Source: Candidatus Nanopelagicaceae bacterium
Lineage (GTDB): Bacteria > Actinomycetota > Actinomycetes > Nanopelagicales > Nanopelagicaceae
Length of the DNA stretch: 7,282 nt
Assembly (NCBI GenBank): GCA_947478965.1
Contig: CANJXW010000024.1
Coordinates: forward strand, 1-7,282
Direction: 5' to 3'
Within the stretch, counting starts at the first letter, position 1. The number at the start of each line of letters is the position of its first letter. The notes under the pieces are model-generated. The model was given only the letters and a program-made list of their open reading frames with translations, had not been told where the DNA came from and ran no database searches. Positions 1-5,138 of the stretch are shown here, piece by piece. The translations under genes were made by a program, and so were the position numbers.

Positions 1-1
1 G

Positions 2-352
2 ATTGGTCTTGTTGGCGATGAGAATTTACAGAACATTATGGAGAGAGCGCCGGCAATCTATGGAGCGATTGAACACGAAGGCATCGTTATCGGAGTTGGT
101 CGGATTGCCGTCAAAGGCTCATGGTCGATCGTCACCAGATTATTTATCGCTCCTGAATTTCGAAGACGAGGCCTATCTCGATATTTAATGAATAACCTCA
201 CTGCAAGTGCGCGGATTGAAGGTGCGACGAAGGTCGTACTCCAAGTAGATCAAAGTAATTCAGTCGCAATGGCCCTCTATCAATCCATGGGATTTCGCTT
301 TCATCACACATGCTCATATCGCGAACTACAAGACTCTGGAGCAAACCGTTGA
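2..352 (+). CDS. GNAT-family N-acetyltransferase, C-terminal part (cut by window edge)
   Basis: This frame is open from the first complete codon at position 2 to the TGA at 350-352, giving 116 residues with no stop upstream, so the gene very probably begins outside the window. The visible part is the core of a GNAT domain. A beta strand and acetyl-CoA pyrophosphate-binding loop read RLFIAPEFRRRGLSRYLM, with RRRGLS in place of the usual R/QxxGxG/A. They are followed by the classic VVLQVDQSNSVAMALYQSMGF segment, in shorter form LQVDxxNxxAxxLYxxxGF. Proteins of this family transfer an acetyl group from acetyl-CoA to an amine on a small molecule or protein; the substrate cannot be read from the sequence. 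The HHTCSYRE ending recalls actinobacterial GNATs of the Rv0428c/CG3035 type, but this is a weak resemblance from memory. An ATG at 38 could serve as an internal start but would give an incomplete domain. The stop overlaps the cysS start, so the two genes are probably co-transcribed. Confidence 0.88.
   Translation: MGLVGDENLQNIMERAPAIYGAIEHEGIVIGVGRIAVKGSWSIVTRLFIAPEFRRRGLSRYLMNNLTASARIEGATKVVLQVDQSNSVAMALYQSMGFRFHHTCSYRELQDSGANR
338..341 (+). promoter_or_regulatory. Ribosome binding site deciding the TTG start of cysS
   Basis: GGAG lies seven bases before the TTG at 349-351. It sits inside the GNAT coding sequence and fits translation of cysS from a shared transcript. It favours the TTG over the longer in-frame ATG at 310. 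Confidence 0.6.
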
Positions 353-1716
353 ACCTCTCCCTTTACGATACGCGCAGTCGCGAACTCCAAGAAGTCACAT
401 CAACGGGCTCTTTGGTATCCATGTATTGCTGTGGACCCACCGTTTACCGAGATGCCCACGTTGGAAACCTCCGAACATTTCTTCTTGCAGATCTCATCGC
501 TAGAGCTATTACATTATCTGGAAAGAACGTTAACTTAATTCAAAATATTACCGATGTCGGTCATATGTCAGAAGATATATCTGGCGAAGATAAAATGCTT
601 GCTCAAGCAAAAGCTGAATCGACAGATCCCTTTGCCATCGCTCGCAAGTATGAAGAAGGTTTTCATAAGGATCTATCGAGACTCAATATTATTCCTGCTC
701 ACTTGTATCCAAGAGCAAGTGCATCAATTGATCTCATGATTGCAACGATTGAAGAGCTCTTCGAGAAAAAGTTTGCCTATCTCGGAAATGACGGCAGCGT
801 CTACTTTGATGCGCGGGCTTTCCCAGGGTATGGAGCAATTAGCGGCAATCGCCTTGATGCTCTCAAACCCGGCCATCGCTTTGAATACAGCGAAGAAAAT
901 GGAAAGAGATTCCACGCAGACTGGTCTCTCTGGAAGAGCGCAGGTACACGAACTGAAATGATTTGGGATTCTCCCTGGGGGCCAGGATTTCCTGGGTGGC
1001 ATATTGAATGCACCGCTATGTCGCTCAAACTTTTGGATGGACATATCAATGTACATGTTGGTGGAATCGATCTTCGTTTTCCTCATCATGAAAATGAGCG
1101 CGCCCAATCCAATGCAATAACAGGGCATGAGAGCGTTGATCTATGGGTACATGGTGAACATCTACTCTTCGAGGGACGCAAGATGTCCAAGAGCGCAGGA
1201 AATGTAGTTCTGCTTGAAGATCTCGTTGAAAAAGGTCTTGATCCACTTTCACTACGCTTTTCACTTCTCGAAAATCGCTATCGATCTCAAATGGATTTAA
1301 GTTGGGATTCACTTACTGCATCCCATACGACTCTTCGACGTTGGAGAAAGCAGTTGCATGCATGGGGATCTAGCAAGGATTTGTTAGCCGATGAACAAAT
1401 CTCAGCTGCTTTGCTCACGGATCTAGATACCCCACGAGCAATGCAGAGGTTGCGTGTAGTTGAAAAGAGCACAGAAATCACCGCGCACGATAAGAGAGCG
1501 ATCTTTCTCTATGCAGATCAAGTCCTAGGAATCGACCTTGATCGCGTCGAAGAAGTTGAACCGATTTCACCTGCGATTGAGAAATTACTTGAGCAACGAT
1601 CAACAGCGCGTTTAGAAAAGGATTGGCAGGCAAGTGACAGATTGCGCGATGAGTTAGAGAGCCTTGGGATAGTTGTGACTGACTCTGGCCAAGGGCAGAG
1701 CTGGAGCCGGGCTTAA
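349..1716 (+). CDS. cysS: Cysteinyl-tRNA synthetase (class I aminoacyl-tRNA synthetase)
   Basis: The enzyme activates cysteine with ATP and loads it onto tRNA-Cys in the cytoplasm. The 455-residue protein has the HIGH-type motif HVGN at 37-40 and KMSKS at 278-282. The four zinc ligands expected from the E. coli enzyme are present: C28, C221, H246 and E250 (in HHENE). The C-terminal segment at about 424-452 (KDWQASDRLRDELESLGIVV) is the usual CysRS tail. MshC, the mycothiol ligase related to CysRS, lacks that region, so I call this a synthetase and not mshC. I chose the TTG at 349 because GGAG at 338-341 lies seven bases upstream, the start overlaps the GNAT stop (TTGA), and the N-terminus NLSLYDTRSRE matches the family. 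The ATG at 310 would extend the protein into the GNAT gene. After NITD (67-70) the sequence continues VGHMSEDISGEDKM, where the E. coli type has NITDIDDKI, so this is a variant subgroup. Confidence 0.93.
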   Translation: MNLSLYDTRSRELQEVTSTGSLVSMYCCGPTVYRDAHVGNLRTFLLADLIARAITLSGKNVNLIQNITDVGHMSEDISGEDKMLAQAKAESTDPFAIARKYEEGFHKDLSRLNIIPAHLYPRASASIDLMIATIEELFEKKFAYLGNDGSVYFDARAFPGYGAISGNRLDALKPGHRFEYSEENGKRFHADWSLWKSAGTRTEMIWDSPWGPGFPGWHIECTAMSLKLLDGHINVHVGGIDLRFPHHENERAQSNAITGHESVDLWVHGEHLLFEGRKMSKSAGNVVLLEDLVEKGLDPLSLRFSLLENRYRSQMDLSWDSLTASHTTLRRWRKQLHAWGSSKDLLADEQISAALLTDLDTPRAMQRLRVVEKSTEITAHDKRAIFLYADQVLGIDLDRVEEVEPISPAIEKLLEQRSTARLEKDWQASDRLRDELESLGIVVTDSGQGQSWSRA

Positions 1717-1722
1717 GTAAAA

Positions 1723-2037
1723 CTACGCAGCAGGGAGAGCCACGGCGGTAATAATGGCCAAGGTTCCTATCGCGATAAGTGCGTTTCCTAGATTATCGCC
1801 TTGAATCAGAATTTCATTTCCAACACCATATTTTGCACCTTGCCAAAAAATTGCAAGCCACCCAACAGCTGCGAGTGACTTATAGATGCGGCTTCCAAAA
1901 TATCGACCAAGTGACCAGAGCGCGGTAAATGTGCCAACAATTGCGAGGGCTAAACCAAAGGGTGGAAAGACAAGGTGCAGAAATATTGCGCAGACCCCAG
2001 TTGCAGCTCCAACGACCAAAGCAAGAAGTGCTTTCAT
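1723..2037 (-). CDS. Small integral membrane protein downstream of mshB (DUF6113-like)
   Basis: This 104-residue protein is almost entirely hydrophobic, with about four likely membrane spans at roughly residues 3-24, 27-44, 53-67 and 84-102. Short polar turns (GRYFGSRIYKS at 44-54, QGDNLGN at 79-85) lie between them, and there is no enzyme motif. Its ATG at 2037 begins one base after the mshB stop, with AGGAG at 2054-2050 twelve bases upstream, so it is almost certainly the last gene of the moeZ-mshB operon. The same frame stays open upstream to 2145, but that stretch overlaps mshB and is not membrane-like, so I rejected the longer form. Streptomyces genomes, as I recall, also carry a small membrane protein of the DUF6113 family beside mshB. 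The size and layout agree, but I could not search for it. Its function is unknown; a link to mycothiol metabolism is inferred from position only. Its TAG stop is six bases from the convergent cysS stop. Confidence 0.82.
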   Translation of the reverse strand: MKALLALVVGAATGVCAIFLHLVFPPFGLALAIVGTFTALWSLGRYFGSRIYKSLAAVGWLAIFWQGAKYGVGNEILIQGDNLGNALIAIGTLAIITAVALPAA

Positions 2038-2038
2038 A

Positions 2039-2905
2039 TTAAAGAGTGACTCCTGCAAAGAGATCAGTCTCGCGACCATCGCTATTAAATGGCGCAGACT
2101 TCTCACCTTTGACGATTGAGTAATACTCATTTCCCCATACTTCAAGTCCTAAATTATTAGATAGGGCAAAGAAAGGTCCATCAACTGTTATCTGAGTGCC
2201 GTGCGCTCTCATTGCATCCATCTTCTTTTCAACATATTCGTTGCCATCAATGACCGTTGTTACAAGATTGTCATCTTTTGCAAAGGGAATATCGTCAGCG
2301 TTATCGGAACCGAAGAAATCCGAGCCAATGGCTTTCATCTTTTCAATACCTTCTGCAATGACCGACTTTGGCATTGCATTCCAGTAAATCTTCTGTGGTT
2401 GCCACGTGGACTTCTCTGCAGCTCTCATAGTGACGCGATGAGCTTGAATATGGTCTGGGTGGCCATATCCCCCAATTTCATCATAGGTAACGAGTACATG
2501 AGGTTTAACTTCGTCAATGATCTTAACCAGCAGGTCTGAAGCTTCCTCGAGATCTGCCTGCCAGAAAACATCTGGCCTTGAATTATGTTCTGTATCCATC
2601 ATGCCGCTATCGCGAAAAACCTTAGCCCCTTCACCAAGAAAGCGATGGTCTGTTACTCCAAGTGCTTTCATCGCATTTGCTAACTCTTCAACGCGATGGT
2701 CCCCCAGGCTGTCGTTATGAATACTGGCAAGGTGAGATAGCTCTGGAACAAGTACTTCGCCTTCTTCTCCACGGGTACACGTAACAAGGGTGACCTGCGC
2801 ACCTAGCGCCTGATACAGCGCCATTGTTGCGCCATTGTTGATGGTCTCATCATCAGGATGAGCATGAACGAGAAGAAGCCTGTAACCCTTGTATGAGCTA
2901 AGCAT
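2039..2905 (-). CDS. mshB: MshB: GlcNAc-inositol deacetylase of mycothiol synthesis
   Basis: The product (288 residues) is a zinc-dependent deacetylase of the LmbE/PIG-L family. MshB removes the acetyl group from N-acetylglucosaminyl-inositol to give GlcN-Ins, the substrate onto which MshC ligates cysteine. The zinc and catalytic motif AHPDDE is at 15-20 (H16 and D19 as ligands, D18 as general base by analogy with the M. tuberculosis enzyme), and the third ligand lies in GYGHPDH at 146-152 (H152). NGATMALYQALGAQVTLVTC (24-43), RGEEGEV (45-51) and RDSGMM (98-103) match MshB and not the related amidase Mca, which has GGERGE in the second region. The ATG at 2905 shares its A with the moeZ stop (TAATG), and GGTG at 2914-2911 lies five bases upstream. 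The in-frame ATG at 2944 would add 13 residues overlapping moeZ and is less likely. The length is slightly below the roughly 300 residues of mycobacterial MshB. Confidence 0.93.
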   Translation of the reverse strand: MLSSYKGYRLLLVHAHPDDETINNGATMALYQALGAQVTLVTCTRGEEGEVLVPELSHLASIHNDSLGDHRVEELANAMKALGVTDHRFLGEGAKVFRDSGMMDTEHNSRPDVFWQADLEEASDLLVKIIDEVKPHVLVTYDEIGGYGHPDHIQAHRVTMRAAEKSTWQPQKIYWNAMPKSVIAEGIEKMKAIGSDFFGSDNADDIPFAKDDNLVTTVIDGNEYVEKKMDAMRAHGTQITVDGPFFALSNNLGLEVWGNEYYSIVKGEKSAPFNSDGRETDLFAGVTL

Positions 2906-4086
2906 TAATACACCGGTAGCGATGTATCGATCTGCTTTGCCCAAGCAATGACGCCACCGGCAACATGTACTGCATCGGAAAAGCCTGCGCCTTTAACTAT
3001 CGCAAGACATTCTGCAGAACGAACACCGCTCTTGCAATGCAAGACGATGCGCTTATCTTGTGGCAACTGTGAAAGAGCGCTGCCGTCTAAGAAGCCTTGT
3101 TTTGGAATCAGCGTTGCACCAGGAATGCTCACAATCTCATACTCACTTGGCTCGCGAACATCGATGAGATAGAAATCTTCCTTTTTGGAGATCATCTCTT
3201 CAAGCTCGGTAACTGTGATCGTGGAATCTTTGACAGCGATCGAAGCTGAATCCGAAATAACTCCACAGAAAGCTTCATAGTCAGGAAGAAGCGCTGTCTG
3301 CGTTGGATTCTCACCACAGAGCGGACAGTTTGGATCCTTGCGGACTTTAATCTTTCTAAATGACATTTCAAGAGCGTCGTAAATCATCAGACTTCCGATA
3401 AGAGGTTCACCAATTCCGGTAATTACCTTTATCGCTTCAGTCGTTTGAATAGATCCGATACTTGCGCAGAGAACGCCAAGGACGCCACCTTCGGCACAAC
3501 TTGGAACCATTCCCGGTGGTGGTGGTTCAGGGTAGAGGCATCGGTAACATGGTCCGTATTCAGCCCAGAAGACACTTGCTTGGCCATCAAAGCGATAGAT
3601 AGATCCCCATACATACGGCTTCTTAAGTAATACACATGCATCGTTAACAAGGTAGCGCGTTGCAAAGTTATCTGTTCCATCAACAATGATGTCGTACTGG
3701 GCAAAGATCTCCATTACATTCGATGCATCGAGGCGAAGTTCGTGGGTAATGACATTGACATAAGGATTGATCTGAGCAATTTTCTCTTTTGCAGATTGAG
3801 CTTTGCTCTTTCCGATATCTGATTGGCCGTGAATAATTTGGCGCTGGAGATTAGATTCATCGACGGTATCAAATTCGACGATACCAAGGGTTCCTACTCC
3901 TGCAGCTGCTAAATACATTAAGGCCGGAGAACCGAGGCCACCAGCTCCTACGCAGAGAACCTTTGCATTCATCAATCGGCGCTGTCCTGACATTGCCACA
4001 TCGGGAATGATCAAATGGCGGCTATAGCGACGGACTTCATCAACGGTCAGAGTTGGGCCTGGTTCAACAAGAGGAGGAAATGACAT
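2905..4086 (-). CDS. moeZ: MoeZ: adenylyltransferase/sulfurtransferase (ThiF domain plus rhodanese domain)
   Basis: MoeZ adenylates the C-terminal glycine of small ubiquitin-like sulfur carriers (MoaD, CysO, ThiS type) and then transfers sulfur to form a thiocarboxylate. This supplies molybdopterin synthesis and, in mycobacteria, a CysO-dependent cysteine pathway. The 393-residue protein has an E1/ThiF domain at about 15-260 with the nucleotide loop GAGGLGS (47-53), VDGTDN (135-140) and DESNLQRQ (77-83). The zinc cysteines are C180/C183 and C254/C257, and C197 (PSCAEGG) is the E1-like cysteine. A rhodanese domain at about 290-393 carries the active-site loop CKSGVRS with persulfide cysteine C351. 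I start at the ATG at 4086 because MSFPPLVEPG... is the typical MoeZ N-terminus; an ATG at 4122 would run 12 residues into the promoter region. No sulfur-carrier gene is in the window. It leads the moeZ-mshB-membrane protein operon and is divergent from tetR. Confidence 0.95.
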   Translation of the reverse strand: MSFPPLVEPGPTLTVDEVRRYSRHLIIPDVAMSGQRRLMNAKVLCVGAGGLGSPALMYLAAAGVGTLGIVEFDTVDESNLQRQIIHGQSDIGKSKAQSAKEKIAQINPYVNVITHELRLDASNVMEIFAQYDIIVDGTDNFATRYLVNDACVLLKKPYVWGSIYRFDGQASVFWAEYGPCYRCLYPEPPPPGMVPSCAEGGVLGVLCASIGSIQTTEAIKVITGIGEPLIGSLMIYDALEMSFRKIKVRKDPNCPLCGENPTQTALLPDYEAFCGVISDSASIAVKDSTITVTELEEMISKKEDFYLIDVREPSEYEIVSIPGATLIPKQGFLDGSALSQLPQDKRIVLHCKSGVRSAECLAIVKGAGFSDAVHVAGGVIAWAKQIDTSLPVY

Positions 4087-4092
4087 GTCCCT

Positions 4093-4122
4093 ATTCTGCC
4101 GTAGCTCGTTACGAGGTGCCAA
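4093..4122 (-). promoter_or_regulatory. Candidate moeZ operon promoter, possibly leaderless
   Basis: On the minus strand TTGGCA (4122-4117) matches five of six bases of the -35 consensus. It is followed after 18 bases by CAGAAT (4098-4093), a four-of-six match to the -10 consensus. The moeZ ATG begins six bases further on, so transcription would start at or very near the start codon. No properly spaced Shine-Dalgarno sequence precedes the ATG. The assignment is by eye. Confidence 0.35.
4105..4115. promoter_or_regulatory. Palindrome in the moeZ promoter spacer, candidate TetR operator
   Basis: CTCGT-T-ACGAG is a perfect inverted repeat with five-base arms and a one-base centre. Flanking symmetry is only partial (two more matching pairs interrupted by mismatches). 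It lies between the putative -35 and -10 elements of moeZ, where a bound repressor would block polymerase. Many divergently placed TetR regulators act on such sites, so the neighbouring regulator is the natural candidate; this is inference. Five-base arms are short and can arise by chance. Confidence 0.3.
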
Positions 4123-4192
4123 TTAAGCCTCTTGCGAGCGATATGCAGGTAAGTATTTTGCCAAAGAGTTTCGTTGAGCGAGTACTTGCGTC

Positions 4193-4198
4193 TACGAT
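4193..4198 (+). promoter_or_regulatory. Candidate -10 element of tetR (leaderless start)
   Basis: TACGAT fits the actinobacterial TANNNT -10 pattern and ends seven bases before the ATG at 4206, so the transcript would begin at about the start codon. The -35 region is poor (TTCGTT at 4170-4175, spacer 17). No Shine-Dalgarno sequence precedes this ATG, which supports a leaderless start. Confidence 0.4.
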
Positions 4199-4205
4199 AT
4201 GTCCA

Positions 4206-4835
4206 ATGAGTACAACAGAGTCAACAACTTCGAAGAGCGATAAGGCTCGCCTTCCAAGAGATGAGCGCAGAGCAATTCTATTATCTGCAGCCCTTGAAGT
4301 CTTTACCGCCGCTGGATATCACTCTGCAGCGATGGATGAGATTGCAGATCGAGCCGGTGTAAGTAAGCCTGTTCTCTATCAGCATTTCCCATCAAAGTTA
4401 GACCTTTATCTTGCAGTTCTTGATCTCCATATTGATTCGCTTGTCTTTGAAATTCAAAAAGCTATTGCATCAACACCAGATAATGCTCAACGAGTTCGAG
4501 CAACTGTTGTTGCATATTTTGCATTTATTGAAAATGAAGGTGAAGCTTTCCGACTTCTCTTTGAGAGCGATATGAGCGTTGAGCCTCAAGTTCGCGAACG
4601 CCTTAACCGAATGACATATGACTGTGCTGCCGCAGTGAGCGGAATAATCTCAAATGACACTGGACTCCCCCAAGAGGTATCGATGCTCCTCGGTGTTGGC
4701 CTCATTGGTTATGCCCAAGTAACGGCTCGCCATTGGCTAGAACGCGATAGCAAGCTCACGCGCCAACAGGCCGTTGATCTCGTTGAAAACTTGATGTGGC
4801 GAGGTATTTCAGGCTTTCCCCGCACTGAAGTCTAA
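4206..4835 (+). CDS. TetR/AcrR-family transcriptional regulator
   Basis: The 209-residue product has a TetR N-terminal DNA-binding domain at about residues 18-65. Helix 1 is RDERRAILLSAALEVFTAAGY, followed by the helix-turn-helix at about 43-63, which includes MDEIADRAGVSKPVLYQHFP. Residues from about 70 onward form the alpha-helical ligand-binding and dimerisation domain, whose ligand cannot be predicted. I chose the ATG at 4206 because the length then matches the family, a TANNNT -10 lies seven bases upstream, and the longer in-frame starts (4053, 4143) lack ribosome binding sites; the one at 4053 also overlaps moeZ on the other strand. It is divergent from moeZ and 44 bases ahead of the DUF3107 gene. 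The M. tuberculosis counterpart by position and family would be Rv3208, from memory. Targets are likely to include its own promoter region; the pairing with moeZ is inferred. Confidence 0.92.
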   Translation: MSTTESTTSKSDKARLPRDERRAILLSAALEVFTAAGYHSAAMDEIADRAGVSKPVLYQHFPSKLDLYLAVLDLHIDSLVFEIQKAIASTPDNAQRVRATVVAYFAFIENEGEAFRLLFESDMSVEPQVRERLNRMTYDCAAAVSGIISNDTGLPQEVSMLLGVGLIGYAQVTARHWLERDSKLTRQQAVDLVENLMWRGISGFPRTEV

Positions 4836-4850
4836 TATTTCGAATATGTC

Positions 4851-4870
4851 CTCTCGGCAAGAGCCGATAG
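4851..4870 (+). other. Imperfect hairpin in the tetR-DUF3107 gap
   Basis: TCGGC (4854-4858) pairs with GCCGA (4863-4867) across the loop AAGA. The stem extends by T4852-A4869 and C4851-G4870 past one C-T mismatch. There is no run of T after it, so it does not look like an intrinsic terminator. Its 3' arm touches the AGGA/TAGGAT signals of the DUF3107 gene and could mask them in a read-through transcript. CTCT at 4851-4854 can also pair with AGAG at 4875-4878 or 4860-4863. Confidence 0.4.
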
Positions 4871-4873
4871 GAT
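4868..4873 (+). promoter_or_regulatory. Overlapping candidate -10 element and Shine-Dalgarno of the DUF3107 gene
   Basis: TAGGAT fits the actinobacterial TANNNT -10 pattern six bases before the ATG at 4880, which would make a leaderless transcript. The same bases contain AGGA (4869-4872), seven bases before the ATG, which would serve as a ribosome binding site on a transcript reading through from tetR. The sequence alone does not decide between these uses, and both may occur. Confidence 0.4.
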
Positions 4874-4879
4874 AAGAGC

Positions 4880-5137
4880 ATGAGTACAAAGAAAAGTGAA
4901 AGTTCACACTCGTCACATATTCGTATCGCTGTAACAAATATTTCCAGCGAACTATCTTTCGAGAGCGCCAATAGCCCAACTGAAATCAAAGCGGCTATTG
5001 CAACTGCCTTCTCAAGTGGATCAGCTTTGATCCTCACAGATATCCGTGGCCACGAGATCATCGTTCCCGCAGATAAAATTGGCTACATCGAAATCGGTCA
5101 ACCATCAGAACGTCGCGTCGGCTTCGGCGCTGCATAA
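4880..5137 (+). CDS. DUF3107 family protein (conserved actinobacterial small protein)
   Basis: This is an 85-residue soluble protein of unknown function. From residue 13 the sequence HIRIAVTNISSELSFES starts the DUF3107 fold. It then shows the family pattern: a helix with SPTEIKAAIATAFSSG, a strand with ILTDIRGHEIIVPADKIGYI, and the conserved ending EIGQPSERRVGFGAA. The first 12 residues are Ser/Lys/His-rich and probably disordered. The M. tuberculosis relative is, from memory, TB9.4 (Rv3208A), which also follows a TetR gene and precedes an rhlE-type helicase. The gene ends one base before the helicase GTG start, so the two are probably translationally coupled. Family assignment is from motif recall, and no biochemical role can be stated. 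Confidence 0.9.
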   Translation: MSTKKSESSHSSHIRIAVTNISSELSFESANSPTEIKAAIATAFSSGSALILTDIRGHEIIVPADKIGYIEIGQPSERRVGFGAA

Positions 5138-5138
5138 G

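Larger units (their letters stand above)
4087..4205. promoter_or_regulatory. Divergent intergenic region between moeZ and tetR
   Basis: These 119 bases are the only sizeable noncoding stretch in the window and must hold promoters for both directions. They contain a candidate moeZ promoter (minus strand), a palindrome inside it, a candidate tetR -10 element, and two imperfect copies of CTTGCG-N2/4-CGATATG at 4131-4145 and 4185-4201. No other gene is evident. An in-frame ATG at 4143 could extend TetR, but it has no ribosome binding site. Confidence 0.7.

Noticed and set aside
310..348. ATG start for cysS at 310
   Set aside because: It overlaps the GNAT gene and precedes the family N-terminus; GGAG at 338-341 is well spaced for the TTG at 349.
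724..1312. Antisense open frames opposite cysS (724-1128, 801-1049, 1046-1312)
   Set aside because: They mirror a clearly identified gene and have no recognisable domains or start signals.
349..1716. Assignment of the tRNA synthetase gene as mshC
   Set aside because: The C-terminal CysRS region is present and the protein is full CysRS length; MshC lacks that part.
1683..1722. Possible terminator hairpin at the end of cysS (CTCTG/CAGAG at 1683-1700)
   Set aside because: Only five base pairs around an eight-base loop inside the coding sequence, with no T-run after it.
2038..2145. N-terminal extension of the membrane protein to 2145
   Set aside because: It overlaps the end of mshB and is not hydrophobic; the ATG at 2037 follows the mshB stop directly.
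2039..2905. Assignment of the LmbE-family gene as Mca (mycothiol S-conjugate amidase)
   Set aside because: The RGEEGEV, NGATMALY and RDSGMM segments follow MshB; Mca has a distinct GGERGE pattern.
4053..4205. Longer TetR start at 4053 or 4143
   Set aside because: The first runs into moeZ on the other strand; neither has a ribosome binding site, and the added residues are not part of a TetR domain.
5046..5138. Longer helicase start at ATG 5046
   Set aside because: It lies wholly within the DUF3107 gene, adds 31 residues unlike any helicase N-terminus, and the GTG at 5139 begins exactly at the helicase fold.
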